In this document: positions 17,562 to 27,574 of the stretch, piece after piece
How positions within the stretch are numbered: position 1 is the first letter of the stretch
Layout of the letters: the number at the start of each line of letters is the position of its first letter
Assembly (NCBI GenBank): GCA_001577635.1
Contig: LSBP01000003.1
Span: 105,267-169,266, forward strand
Direction: 5' to 3'
DNA from: Halomonadaceae bacterium T82-2
GTDB lineage: Bacteria > Pseudomonadota > Gammaproteobacteria > Pseudomonadales > Halomonadaceae
Length of the DNA stretch: 64,000 nt
Program-made: the position numbers and the translations under genes
Notes under the pieces: generated by a model
The model's input: the letters and a program-made list of their open reading frames with translations, nothing else
The model's database searches: none
What the model was told of the DNA's origin: nothing

Positions 17562-18592
17562 GGGGCCTCCTGGAATTCGACGGGGTCTCGGGCGTCCGAA
17601 TTGTTCTCGACCAGATCGCGGACCATGTGGCAAGCCACGTCGCAGTTGCCCGAGCGAACGAAGCCCGGGATCACTTCCCGGCAGTCCCGGCGCGGCGAAC
17701 CGTCATCGTTGAACGCGAAGCTGCAGCGTGGATGGAAGGCGCAGCCGGAAGGAATCCGCGACAGTGTCGGCATTGCGCCGGGAATCTGATTGAGCCGGCT
17801 GCCCGGTGTGGCCATCTGGGGCAGAGCGTTGATCAACCCCTGGGTATAGGGATGCTGGGCATCGTTGATGATCTCGCGGGTCGGGCCCTGCTCGATCACT
17901 CGGCCGGCGTACATCACCAGGGTGCGCTGGGTCACCTGGCTGACCACCCCCAGGTCGTGGGTGATCAGCACTAGCGCCACGTTGTGCTTCTCGCACAGTT
18001 CCAGCAGCAGCGACATGATCTCCGCCTGGATGGTCACGTCCAGCGCCGTGGTCGGCTCGTCGGCGACGATGATGTCCGGGTCGAGCAACAGCGCGATGGC
18101 AATGATGATGCGCTGACGCATGCCGCCGGAGAGTTCGTGCGGGTACTGATCGAGGCGCTTTTCCGGCGAGGGGATGGGCACCTGGCGCAGCTTGTTGAGC
18201 GCGATCTCGCGAGCGGCCCGGGTGCGGATGCGCCGGTGTGCCTTGAGGCACTCGACCATCTGCTCGCCGATAGTCAGCACCGGGTTGAGCGTCATCATCG
18301 GGTCCTGGAAGATCATCGAGATCTTGTTGCCGCGAATCTGCTGAAGCTGGCGGGGCTTCATGGTGGTCAGCTCCTGGCCGTCGAAACGGATGCTGCCACC
18401 GGCGATGTAGCCCGGCTTGGCGATCAGGTTGAGCAGGGTGAAGGCGGCCACCGACTTGCCGGCGCCGGATTCGCCCACGATGCCCAGGCGCTCGCCGCGG
18501 TCCAGGGTGAAGCTGACGTCGCGTAGCGCCTTGACCTCGCCCTGACGCAGGGCGAAGCGCACGTCGAGATTGGAAACATCGAGTAAAGCCAT
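17558..18592 (-). CDS. dppD: Dipeptide/oligopeptide ABC transporter ATPase (DppD type)
   Basis: 344 residues. Walker A GESGAGKSV, signature ELSGGMRQRIIIAIAL, Walker B DIIVADEPTTALD, and a C-terminal Cys-containing extension (SGCAFHPRCSFAF) as in DppD/OppD. It forms the heterodimeric motor with the DppF-type subunit whose start overlaps its stop by 4 bp. It begins 5 bp after the permease gene. Substrate (dipeptides or longer peptides) is inferred from the family and from the neighbouring pepQ. Confidence 0.92.
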   Translation of the reverse strand: MALLDVSNLDVRFALRQGEVKALRDVSFTLDRGERLGIVGESGAGKSVAAFTLLNLIAKPGYIAGGSIRFDGQELTTMKPRQLQQIRGNKISMIFQDPMMTLNPVLTIGEQMVECLKAHRRIRTRAAREIALNKLRQVPIPSPEKRLDQYPHELSGGMRQRIIIAIALLLDPDIIVADEPTTALDVTIQAEIMSLLLELCEKHNVALVLITHDLGVVSQVTQRTLVMYAGRVIEQGPTREIINDAQHPYTQGLINALPQMATPGSRLNQIPGAMPTLSRIPSGCAFHPRCSFAFNDDGSPRRDCREVIPGFVRSGNCDVACHMVRDLVENNSDARDPVEFQEAP

Positions 18593-18597
18593 GCGGT

Positions 18598-19539
18598 TCA
18601 GCCCTTGTAGAGTCTCGGGTTCATGACGTCACGCAGCCAGTCACCCAGCAGGTTGATGACCAGCACCAGCACCACCAGCACCGCGCCGGGAATCAGGGTG
18701 ATCCACCAGGAGCCGGATTGCAGGTAGTCGAAGCCCGACTTGATCAGCGAGCCCAGCGAGGGCTGGGTCTCCGGCATGCCCAGGCCGAGGAATGACAGCG
18801 CGGCCTCGGAGATGATGGCGTTGGCGATCTGCACGGTGGAGATGACGAAGATCGGCGACAGGGTGTTGGGCAGGATGTGTCGGAACATGATCCGTTTGGC
18901 GCGAAAGCCCATCACCCGCGCGGCATCGACGTATTCCTTGCTGCGCTCGGCGAGCACCGAGGCGCGCACGGTACGCGCGTACTGCGGCCATTCGGCCAGG
19001 CCGATGATCAACACCAGGATGATTACTGCATACTCGCTGTAGATGGCCCCGCCGAAGGTGGCCTTGATCACCGCGCCGACGATGATCGCCACCATCAGGG
19101 TGGAGAACGACAGCTGGATGTCCGCCAGGCGCATCAGGAAAGCATCCACGCGGCCGCCGAGGTAGCCGGCGAGCAACCCGAAGGTGACGCCCAGCATTGC
19201 CTGGAGGATGACCGCGCCGAAGCCGATGACCAGCGACACGCGGGCGCCGTAGAGGATCGTCGATAGCAGGTCACGGCCCTGGGCGTCGGTACCCAGCACG
19301 TAGGTGGGGTCGCTGCCGTCGATCCAGAACGGCGGCAGTTCGGAGGCGAGGATGTCGATCTGGGCCAGGTCGTAGGGATTCATCGGCGCCAGCCAGGGCG
19401 CCAGCACGGCGGCCAGCACCATGCCCAGGAAGGTCACCAGGCAGACTTGGGCGATCAGGTCACGCTTGAAGCTGTAGACCAGATAGGAGTCACGGAAGCG
19501 CGCCCAGCGCGAGGGCGCCGCGGAAGCAGAAGTCGTCAT
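18598..19539 (-). CDS. dppC: Dipeptide ABC transporter permease (DppC type)
   Basis: 313 residues with about six transmembrane helices and an N-terminal cytoplasmic extension (SYLVYSFKRDLIAQ). The EAA loop that contacts the ATPases is visible as EYVDAARVMGFRAKRIMFRH. The motif YVLGTDAQGRDLLS is characteristic of DppC/OppC proteins. Start overlaps the dppB-type stop by 4 bp, so translation is coupled. Confidence 0.92.
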   Translation of the reverse strand: MTTSASAAPSRWARFRDSYLVYSFKRDLIAQVCLVTFLGMVLAAVLAPWLAPMNPYDLAQIDILASELPPFWIDGSDPTYVLGTDAQGRDLLSTILYGARVSLVIGFGAVILQAMLGVTFGLLAGYLGGRVDAFLMRLADIQLSFSTLMVAIIVGAVIKATFGGAIYSEYAVIILVLIIGLAEWPQYARTVRASVLAERSKEYVDAARVMGFRAKRIMFRHILPNTLSPIFVISTVQIANAIISEAALSFLGLGMPETQPSLGSLIKSGFDYLQSGSWWITLIPGAVLVVLVLVINLLGDWLRDVMNPRLYKG

Positions 19540-20582
19540 GCGGGCTTACCTGTGAGTTTCACGGTGGGGTTGACGAGACCGTAGATCAGGTCGACGACCG
19601 TGTTGGTGATGACGAAGATCAGGCCGACCACCATCAGATAGGTGACGATCAGTGGAATGTCGGAGCGCTGGATGGCGTCGAGGAACATCAGTCCCACGCC
19701 CGGCCACTGGAAGACCGTTTCGGTGAGAATGGTGTAGGCGACCAGCGTGCCGATCTGCACGCCGCCGACGGTGATCACCGGTAGCATGGTGTTCTTCAGG
19801 GCGTGCAGGAAGTAGATGCGCCGCATGCTGATGCCCTTGGCCTTGGCGAACTTGATGTATTCGGACTGCAGGACCTCCATCATCTCGGCGCGGATCAGCC
19901 GGATGAACAGCGGCAGCATGATCGAGGCCAGCGAGATCGCCGGCAGCACCAGGTAGGTGAGCCCGTTAAGCGAGGCGAAGTTGGTATCCCAGGTGCCGAA
20001 GACATGGGTCACGTCGCCCCGGCCGTAGGCGGGCATGCCCCCGCTGGTGGACAGCAGGCCGTTGAGCCAGGCGCCCCAGGCGGTGTCGGCCGGAAACAGC
20101 GAAACGTGAATGCCGATGGCGAATATCTGGATCAGCACGATGGCGGTGAGGAACACCGGTATGGAAATGCCGACGATCGACACCCCCATGAACAGTCGCG
20201 ACAGCCAGGACCGTGGTCGGATGGCGCTGTAGACCCCGATCGGCACCGACAGCAGGATGATCAGCAGGGTGGTCGCGAAGACCAGCTCCAGCGTGGCGGG
20301 CAGGTGACGCATGATCACGTCGGTGGTCGGCTCGTTGTAGAAGTACGAATAGCCGAAGTCGAAGTGCAGGGCGTTCTCGGCGAAGCGCAGGTACTGCACC
20401 AGGAAGGGGTCGTTGAGACCCAGTTCCTCGCGCAGTTCAGCGCGCTCGCTCTCGGGCACCGACTGCCCGACCATCTGCTGGATGGGATCGCCCAGGTTGT
20501 CCTGAATGGCAAAGCTGACCACGCTGATGACGAACATCACCAGCAGGGCGTGAAAGAGTCGCTTGATCAGAAAGGCAATCAT
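19536..20582 (-). CDS. dppB: Dipeptide ABC transporter permease (DppB type)
   Basis: 348 residues. Typical DppB/OppB N-terminus (MIAFLIKRLFHALLVMFVIS) and the GDP motif as LGDPIQQM. The EAA loop reads EYIKFAKAKGISMRRIYFLH, and FQWPGVGLMFLDAIQRSD closes the family pattern. It is preceded, between it and the binding-protein gene, by a 9-bp hairpin with a UUCG loop that may lower expression of the permease relative to the binding protein. Confidence 0.92.
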   Translation of the reverse strand: MIAFLIKRLFHALLVMFVISVVSFAIQDNLGDPIQQMVGQSVPESERAELREELGLNDPFLVQYLRFAENALHFDFGYSYFYNEPTTDVIMRHLPATLELVFATTLLIILLSVPIGVYSAIRPRSWLSRLFMGVSIVGISIPVFLTAIVLIQIFAIGIHVSLFPADTAWGAWLNGLLSTSGGMPAYGRGDVTHVFGTWDTNFASLNGLTYLVLPAISLASIMLPLFIRLIRAEMMEVLQSEYIKFAKAKGISMRRIYFLHALKNTMLPVITVGGVQIGTLVAYTILTETVFQWPGVGLMFLDAIQRSDIPLIVTYLMVVGLIFVITNTVVDLIYGLVNPTVKLTGKPA

Positions 20583-20616
20583 GGATTGCGGCCCTGTTGG
20601 ATACGAAAGCCGCCAT

Positions 20617-20638
20617 CGACACCCCCGAAGGGGTGTCG
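20617..20638 (-). promoter_or_regulatory. Intercistronic UUCG hairpin between dppA and dppB
   Basis: Perfect 9-bp stem; on the transcribed (minus) strand it reads CGACACCCC, loop TTCG, GGGGTGTCG, an extra-stable C(UUCG)G tetraloop. Lying 34 bp before the permease start with no U-tract, it fits a processing or attenuation element giving more binding protein than membrane subunits. Confidence 0.7.
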
Positions 20639-20713
20639 AGACGCTTTCCGTGGCTTTGGAAACGGGTGGCCGGCGACGGCGGGCTCAAGCCACACCGTCG
20701 CCGCGGTCGCGCG

Positions 20714-22303
20714 TCAGTTCTGCTCGACGACCACATCACCCAGGTAGGGGAAGTTCATGACATTGAGCACCGGCTCGATCTGCACCTTGTTCTTGGCGGC
20801 CCAGGCCAGATCCTGCCAGTGCAGCGGAATGAAGGCGGCATCATCGTAGAGCCCCTTTTCCACGGCCTGCAGCATCTTGGCGCGCTTGTCGCGATCGGTC
20901 TCGAGGTTGGCCTTCTCGACCAGCTTGTCGAGTTCCGGGTTGCAGTAGTTGCCGCTGTTGTACTGGCCGGCCCCGGTATCGGGGTTCGGGCACTCGGTCA
21001 GGTACTGGTAGAAGTTGGCCGAGTCCTCGGTGTCGGCGTGCCAGCCAATCATCATGATGTCCGCGGCACGATCGTCGAACTCGCCCCAGTACTGGGCCTT
21101 GGGCAGGGTCTTGAGATCGACCTTGATGTTGATGCGCGCCAGCATGGCCGCCACCGCCTGGGCGATCTGGGCGTCGTTCACGTAGCGGTTGTTGGGCGCC
21201 ATCATGGTGATGCTGAAGCCGTCTTCGTAGCCGGCTTCCTTCATCAGCTGCTTGGCCTTTTCCAGGTCATAGCGCGGCTTGAGGTCCGGGTTGTGGCCCG
21301 AGTAGCCCTTGGGCGAGAGCTGGGCGGCCGGAGTGGCAAAGCCCTTCATCAGGCGGTCGGCGATCGCCTCCTGGTTGACGGCGTAGGCGATGGCCTTCCT
21401 GACTCGGGCATCCTTGAAGGCGTCGACGCGCTTCTGGTTCATCTGCAGGGTGATGATCCGCGTGCCGGACATGGTGACCAGCTTGACGTTCTTGTCGGCG
21501 CGCACCCGCTCCAGATCGTTGGGCGGCACCGGGGCGATGAAGTCGACATCGCCGGAGAGCAGCGCGGCCACACGGGTAGCGTTCTCGCTGATCGGTGTCA
21601 TGACGATGTGATCGACGTTGCCCGGGGAATCCTTGTCCCAGTAGTCGTCGAAGCGCTCGAACTCGACCTTCACGCCCTGCTGCCGGGCGGTGACCCGATA
21701 CGGCCCGGTGCCGGACTCGTGCCGCGAGGCGAAGGAGTTGCCGTTCTTGACGATCTCGCCCTTGTCCTTGCCGTTTTCCGTGGTGCCGGAGTAGAACTCG
21801 CTGTCCATCGGGAAAATGTAGGTGGAAAGGTTGAGCAGCAGCGGGTAGGGGCGCTTGGTGTGAATGTCGACGGTGTAGTCGTCGACGGCGTCGACGCTTT
21901 CGATGGGCTCGAAGATCGCCTTGAAGTCCGGGCTGCGCTTGAGGCGATTCACCGTCCAGACGACATCCTTGGCGGTGAAGGGGTTGCCGCTGTGGAACGT
22001 GACGCCCTGTCGCAGATGCAGGCGCATGGTGGTGTCGTCGATCTGTTTCCAGTCAGTGGCCAGGCGCGGTTCGAAGGTAAAGTCCTGGGTCCAGCGGACC
22101 AGCGGGTCGAAGACCAGGTGTGACAGTTGCAGGATGCCGCCGGACAACTGCTCGTGGATGTCCAGCGATACCGGGTCGGCATCGTAGGCGACGCGCAGGT
22201 TGACGTCTTTGCCGTCGCCAGTGACGTCCTGGGCGAGGGCGGCCATCGGCAGCGTCAGCGAGGCGCCGATCAGGGTGGCAAGCAGCGTTTTCTTGAATGT
22301 CAT
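20714..22303 (-). CDS. dppA: Peptide-binding protein of the dipeptide ABC transporter (DppA type)
   Basis: 529 residues, extracytoplasmic solute-binding family 5. Signal peptide MTFKKTLLATLIGASLTLPM with cleavage near ALA-QD. Markers of the family are LVFDPLVRWTQDF, the LRQGVTFHSGNPFTAKDV motif, and DVDFIAPVPPND in the middle lobe. It captures peptides in the periplasm and hands them to the permease. A start four codons upstream (22315) is also possible. First gene of the five-gene minus-strand operon. Specificity for di- rather than oligopeptides is inferred from operon layout only. Confidence 0.92.
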   Translation of the reverse strand: MTFKKTLLATLIGASLTLPMAALAQDVTGDGKDVNLRVAYDADPVSLDIHEQLSGGILQLSHLVFDPLVRWTQDFTFEPRLATDWKQIDDTTMRLHLRQGVTFHSGNPFTAKDVVWTVNRLKRSPDFKAIFEPIESVDAVDDYTVDIHTKRPYPLLLNLSTYIFPMDSEFYSGTTENGKDKGEIVKNGNSFASRHESGTGPYRVTARQQGVKVEFERFDDYWDKDSPGNVDHIVMTPISENATRVAALLSGDVDFIAPVPPNDLERVRADKNVKLVTMSGTRIITLQMNQKRVDAFKDARVRKAIAYAVNQEAIADRLMKGFATPAAQLSPKGYSGHNPDLKPRYDLEKAKQLMKEAGYEDGFSITMMAPNNRYVNDAQIAQAVAAMLARINIKVDLKTLPKAQYWGEFDDRAADIMMIGWHADTEDSANFYQYLTECPNPDTGAGQYNSGNYCNPELDKLVEKANLETDRDKRAKMLQAVEKGLYDDAAFIPLHWQDLAWAAKNKVQIEPVLNVMNFPYLGDVVVEQN

Positions 22304-22475
22304 GTAGTAACCCATGAATGGCTGATTGTTTGTTGTTTGACCCTTGGGTCCATCATCCAACATAGGGAGGCCGGGCGTCGGGCACAATCGAAAAACTGAC
22401 AGGTCTCATGCGCGGGGCGTATATGCGCCGTCCCGGCCGGAGAAATTCAGGGGAGAATCGGGAAGGGGGGATACG

Positions 22476-22512
22476 CAAACGGGCCATCGCGATTGCCGCG
22501 ACGCCCCGTTTG
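22476..22512 (-). terminator. Probable terminator after the carbonic anhydrase gene
   Basis: Outer arms CAAACGGG / CCCGTTTG with inner arms TCGCG / CGCGA form an extended hairpin 24 bp past the stop. There is no U-tract on the minus strand, so the call is tentative. Confidence 0.4.
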
Positions 22513-22536
22513 TCTTGCCGTTGTTCGGGATGAGAC

Positions 22537-23193
22537 TCAGTCGTCGCTGGGCAGCGGCTCGACCCGGTCGACGCGGTACAGCTGCTCGACCTGGTCGAGC
22601 CCCTCGATGGTGCAGTCGAGATCGGTGACGCGGCCGTCGCTCAGGCCGTAGACCCAGCCGTGGACGGCCAGCCGCTGGCCGCGCAGCCAGGCACGCTGGA
22701 TGATCTTGGTCTGGCAGAGGTTGGCAACCTGCGCCTGGACGTTGAGTTCACACATGCGGTCGACCTGTTCCTCGAGCGGCAGGTCCTGCAGGGCCTCGCG
22801 ATGCTGGCTGTAGAGGGCGCGGATCGGGTGCAGCCAGTAGTCGACAATGCCGAACTCGCCGCCGGTGATCGAGGCCTTGACGCCGCCGCAGCCGTAGTGG
22901 CCGACGACCATGATGTGCTTGACTTCGAGCACGTCGACGGCGAACTGCACCACCGACAGCGCGTTCATGTCGCTGTGATTGAGGACGTTGCCGACGTTGC
23001 GGTGGACGAAGACCTCACCCGGGGGAAGGTCGATAATCTGGTTGGCAGGCACACGGCTATCGGAGCAGCCGATCCACAGATAGTCCGGGTTCTGCTGCTG
23101 TGACAGGCGGGCAAAGAAATCCGGATCCTGCTGACGGACATTCTCGGCCCACTCACGGTTGCGCTCCAGCAGGCGTTTCATTTCGTTCTTCAT
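22537..23193 (-). CDS. can: Beta-class carbonic anhydrase
   Basis: 218 residues; hydrates carbon dioxide to bicarbonate in the cytoplasm. Zinc ligands and catalytic dyad are visible: Cys and Asp-Arg in IGCSDSRVPANQI (Cys about 43, Asp 45, Arg 47), and His and Cys in VVGHYGCGGVKA. VHRNVGNVL is the third family block. Closest in layout to Escherichia coli Can. Divergent from gor, with an AT-rich stretch between. The ribosome site AAGGAG lies just before the ATG. Confidence 0.94.
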   Translation of the reverse strand: MKNEMKRLLERNREWAENVRQQDPDFFARLSQQQNPDYLWIGCSDSRVPANQIIDLPPGEVFVHRNVGNVLNHSDMNALSVVQFAVDVLEVKHIMVVGHYGCGGVKASITGGEFGIVDYWLHPIRALYSQHREALQDLPLEEQVDRMCELNVQAQVANLCQTKIIQRAWLRGQRLAVHGWVYGLSDGRVTDLDCTIEGLDQVEQLYRVDRVEPLPSDD

Positions 23194-23335
23194 ATAGGGA
23201 ACTCCTTATGGTCAGGCCGCACGACAGATAGCATTTTTTATCAACGGCATAGAAGGGGTCAATGGAGCAGGCCTCCCGAGTGGTCGGCACGGCTGTTATC
23301 ATCGCCTGCATTGCAGACAGGAGAGAGACATCAAC

Positions 23336-24697
23336 GTGGCTGAATTCGATTACGATCTGTTCGTCATCGGTGCCGGGTCAGGCGGTGTGCGTGCAGCGCG
23401 CACGGCCGCGGCTACCGGCGCTCGTGTTGCCATCGCCGAGGATCGCTACCTCGGCGGGACCTGCGTCAACGTCGGGTGCGTCCCCAAGAAACTCTATTCC
23501 TACGCGGCACACTTTCATGATGCCTTCGAGGAGAGTGCCGGTTTCGGCTGGCAGCTGCCGGAAGCCCCGCGTTTCGAATGGGCGACCCTGCGTGACAACA
23601 AGATCGAGGAGATCAAGCGCCTCAACGGCATTTACGGGCGTCTGCTCGACAACGCCGGGGTGCGCCTGATCAATGGTCGCGCCCGAGTGGTCGGCGAGCA
23701 CGCCGTCGAGATCAACGGCGAGACCCTCACTGCCGAGAAGATCCTGGTGGCCGTGGGCGGCTGGCCGTGGATCCCCGATTTCCCCGGCAACGAGCATGTG
23801 CTCGACTCCAACCGCGTCTTCGATCTCGAGGAATTCCCCAGGCGTTTTCTGGTGCTGGGCGGGGGTTACATCGCCGTCGAGTTCGCCAGCATCTTCAACG
23901 GCCTGGGTAGCGACACCCATCTGGTCTACCGGGGCGAACTCTTCCTGCGCGGCTTCGACCACGAGGTGCGCGAGTTCACCCGCGACGAGATGACCAAGAA
24001 AGGTGTCAACCTGCACTTCGAGACCACCATCGAGACGGTCGAAAAGCAGGGCGACGAGCTGGCCGTGACCCTGACCAACGGCGAGACGCTGATCGTCGAT
24101 GCCGTGCTGTCGGCGACCGGCCGCCGGCCGCACCTGGCCGGGCTGGGGCTGGATGCCTTCGATATCGCGCTCAACCCCGACGGCACCCTCAAGGTCAATG
24201 AGCGATACGAGACGTCTGTACCCTCGATTCTCGCCCTGGGCGATGTCACCGGCGGGCCGGAGCTGACGCCGGTGGCGCTGGCCGAGGCAATGCACATGGT
24301 GCAGCATCACTTCACGACCGAGCCGCCGGGCCCTCTCAATTACCACAACATCGCCACGGCGGTGTTCTGTCATCCCAATATCGGCACCGTGGGGCTCAGC
24401 GAAGAAGCCGCGCGTGCCGAATGCGGCGAAATCCGCGTCTACACCGCCGACTTCCGCCCCATGAAGCATACGTTGTCGGGCAGCGAGGAGCGGTGCCTGA
24501 TGAAGCTGGTGGTGGATGATGCCAGCGATCGGGTGGTCGGCGCCCACATGGTCGGCGAGGAGGCCGGCGAAGTGATCCAGGGCATCGCCATCGCCGTGCG
24601 TGCCGGTCTGAGCAAGACCGACTTCGACGCCACCGTAGGGATTCACCCGACCGGGGCCGAGGAGTTCGTGACCATGCGCACCCCGACGCGTCGCTGA
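23336..24697 (+). CDS. gor: Glutathione-disulfide reductase
   Basis: 453 residues, FAD- and NADPH-dependent, regenerates reduced glutathione. FAD motif VIGAGSGGVRAAR, redox-active disulfide GGTCVNVGCVPKKL, second nucleotide motif VLGGGYIAVEFA, ALGDVTGG for FAD ribityl binding, and the catalytic C-terminal His in GIHPTGAEEFVTMR. These distinguish it from dihydrolipoamide dehydrogenase. GTG start with AGGAGAGAG upstream. A strong terminator follows. Confidence 0.93.
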   Translation: MAEFDYDLFVIGAGSGGVRAARTAAATGARVAIAEDRYLGGTCVNVGCVPKKLYSYAAHFHDAFEESAGFGWQLPEAPRFEWATLRDNKIEEIKRLNGIYGRLLDNAGVRLINGRARVVGEHAVEINGETLTAEKILVAVGGWPWIPDFPGNEHVLDSNRVFDLEEFPRRFLVLGGGYIAVEFASIFNGLGSDTHLVYRGELFLRGFDHEVREFTRDEMTKKGVNLHFETTIETVEKQGDELAVTLTNGETLIVDAVLSATGRRPHLAGLGLDAFDIALNPDGTLKVNERYETSVPSILALGDVTGGPELTPVALAEAMHMVQHHFTTEPPGPLNYHNIATAVFCHPNIGTVGLSEEAARAECGEIRVYTADFRPMKHTLSGSEERCLMKLVVDDASDRVVGAHMVGEEAGEVIQGIAIAVRAGLSKTDFDATVGIHPTGAEEFVTMRTPTRR

Positions 24698-24720
24698 TAC
24701 TGCCATCGTTCCTGCCTTTC

Positions 24721-24751
24721 AAGGCCGCCCTCGAGGCGGCCTTGTCATTTT
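24721..24751 (+). terminator. Rho-independent terminator after gor
   Basis: 9-bp perfect stem AAGGCCGCC / GGCGGCCTT with a 5-base loop (CTCGA), followed by GTCATTTT. Confidence 0.85.
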
Positions 24752-24948
24752 CAGCGTCCCGAATTAGCACGGCTGCGTATCGCCGCCTAAACTCAAGAGG
24801 ATCCTCTAACGTCGCCTGCGGCGATTTCATCGTCGCGCGTGCACATAACCAACCTTTATGGACTTAGCGCAAAGCAATAACCGTTTCTTTGATTTATCCA
24901 TAAACGCCTGTTAAGGTTGAAAACAAATTCGCAACGGCGAACCGTTCC
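24752..24948 (+). promoter_or_regulatory. Promoter region of the ectoine operon
   Basis: AT-rich leader between the gor terminator and ectA, the most AT-rich part being about 24845-24930. In Halomonas elongata ectA is known to be driven by vegetative and general-stress (sigma-38) promoters that respond to osmolarity. I see -35-like TTGATT at 24889-24894 and weak -10 candidates after it, but cannot assign a start point. No clear ribosome site precedes ectA. Confidence 0.5.
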
Positions 24949-25527
24949 ATGACCATGACAACGCAATCCTTCACGCCTTCGGCGGAACTGGCCAAGCCCA
25001 GTGTCGCGGATGCCGTGGTCGGCAGTCAGCAGACGCCACTCTTCATCCGCAAGCCGACAACCGACGATGGCTGGGGCATCTACGAACTGGTCAAGTCCTG
25101 CCCGCCCCTTGATGTCAACTCCGCCTACGCCTACCTGCTGCTGGCCACGCAGTTCCGTGACAGCTGTGCCGTGGCCACGAACGAGGAAGGCGAGATCGTC
25201 GGCTTCGTCTCCGGTTATCCCAAGCGCAATTCGCCGGAAACCTACTTTCTCTGGCAGGTGGCCGTCGGCGAGAAAGCCCGGGGCACCGGTCTCGCGCGGC
25301 GGCTGGTGGAAGCCGTGATGCGGCGTCCCGAAATGGCTCACGTGCGTCATCTGGAAACCACCATCACGCCCGACAATCAGGCGTCCTGGGGGCTTTTCCA
25401 GCGTCTGTCCGATCGCTGGCAGGCGCCTCTCAACAGCCGGGAATACTTCTCCACCGACCAGTTGGGTGGCGAGCACGATCCCGAAAACCTGGTGCGCATC
25501 GGCCCCTTCGATCCCGAGCGCATCTGA
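24949..25527 (+). CDS. ectA: L-2,4-diaminobutyrate N-gamma-acetyltransferase EctA
   Basis: 192 residues; acetylates diaminobutyrate with acetyl-CoA, the second step from aspartate semialdehyde to ectoine. GNAT fold with the acetyl-CoA motif GEKARGTGLARRLVEAVM. DDGWGIYELVKSCPPLDVNS and AYAYLLLATQFRDSCAVA are nearly identical to Halomonas elongata EctA as I remember it. Two ATG codons lie two codons apart; the first was used. First gene of ectABC, 90 bp before ectB. Confidence 0.96.
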   Translation: MTMTTQSFTPSAELAKPSVADAVVGSQQTPLFIRKPTTDDGWGIYELVKSCPPLDVNSAYAYLLLATQFRDSCAVATNEEGEIVGFVSGYPKRNSPETYFLWQVAVGEKARGTGLARRLVEAVMRRPEMAHVRHLETTITPDNQASWGLFQRLSDRWQAPLNSREYFSTDQLGGEHDPENLVRIGPFDPERI

Positions 25528-26883
<1,356 letters not shown>

Positions 26884-26911
26884 CACACTGCGCCTGACGG
26901 CCGAATTCCCG

Positions 26912-26932
26912 GGCGGCCTTCTGCGGGCCGCC
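26912..26932 (+). promoter_or_regulatory. Intercistronic hairpin between ectB and ectC
   Basis: Perfect 7-bp stem GGCGGCC / GGCCGCC with a 7-base loop, followed by TTGTT, 28 bp after ectB. It may terminate part of the transcripts or protect the ectAB message. I saw no sigma-54 signature here. Confidence 0.55.
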
Positions 26933-26963
26933 TTGTTCATCGCTTGTCACAAGGGACACCACC

Positions 26964-27359
26964 ATGATCGTTCGCAATCTCGAAGAAGCCCGCAAGACGG
27001 ATCGCCTGGTTACCGCCGCCAACGGCAACTGGGACAGCACACGTCTGAGCCTGGCCGATGACGGCGGCAACTGCTCGTTCCACATCACGCGGATCTTTGC
27101 CAATACCGAGACCCATATCCACTACAAGCATCACTTCGAGGCGGTCTACTGCATCGAGGGCAAGGGTGAGGTGGAGACCCTGGCCGACGGCAAGATCTGG
27201 CCCATCGGTCCGGGCGACATCTACATCCTCGACCAGCATGACGACCATCTGTTGCGTGCCTCGGAGACCCTGGTGCTGGCCTGCGTCTTCACCCCGGGGC
27301 TGACCGGCAAGGAAGACCACCGCGAGGACGGCTCCTACGCACCGTCGGAAGAGCTCTGA
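26964..27359 (+). CDS. ectC: L-ectoine synthase EctC
   Basis: 131 residues, cupin-fold enzyme that cyclises N-gamma-acetyldiaminobutyrate to ectoine. The N-terminus [16 protein letters not shown], the metal/active-site region [20 protein letters not shown], and [18 protein letters not shown] are signature EctC. Length is usual (about 130). No ectD (hydroxylase), ask or ectR follows: a strong terminator ends the operon. Confidence 0.97.
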   Translation: MIVRNLEEARKTDRLVTAANGNWDSTRLSLADDGGNCSFHITRIFANTETHIHYKHHFEAVYCIEGKGEVETLADGKIWPIGPGDIYILDQHDDHLLRASETLVLACVFTPGLTGKEDHREDGSYAPSEEL

Positions 27360-27388
27360 GCCGGCCTCCCCGAAAAGCCGTACATGAT

Positions 27389-27420
27389 CGCCCCCGCGTG
27401 CCAGCGGGGGCGTTTTTGTT
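27389..27420 (+). terminator. Rho-independent terminator of ectABC
   Basis: 9-bp perfect GC stem CGCCCCCGC / GCGGGGGCG with a 6-base loop, directly followed by TTTTTGTT. Confidence 0.93.
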
Positions 27421-27466
27421 GGCGCCGGGAAAGCGAGGACCGCCGTGGCCGGGAAGATGGATAGCC

Positions 27467-27487
27467 AGGTAATGATTGGCATTACCT
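27467..27487. promoter_or_regulatory. Palindromic operator candidate upstream of the pyruvate dehydrogenase operon
   Basis: Perfect 8-bp arms AGGTAATG / CATTACCT with spacer ATTGG, 88 bp before the E1alpha start. The size and symmetry suit a dimeric regulator of GntR or MarR type; which one is not known. Confidence 0.6.
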
Positions 27488-27519
27488 CGGCAGGGTTTCT
27501 ACAGTCACTAGACGTTCAA

Positions 27520-27538
27520 GGCCGCATGGAGTGCGGCC
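27520..27538 (+). promoter_or_regulatory. Leader hairpin before the pyruvate dehydrogenase operon
   Basis: Perfect 7-bp stem GGCCGCA / TGCGGCC with loop TGGAG, 36 bp before the E1alpha ATG. Could be a leader structure or a second operator. Confidence 0.45.
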
Positions 27539-27574
27539 GAGACCCGGAACCCATGGAATCCGCGGAGGAACGTC

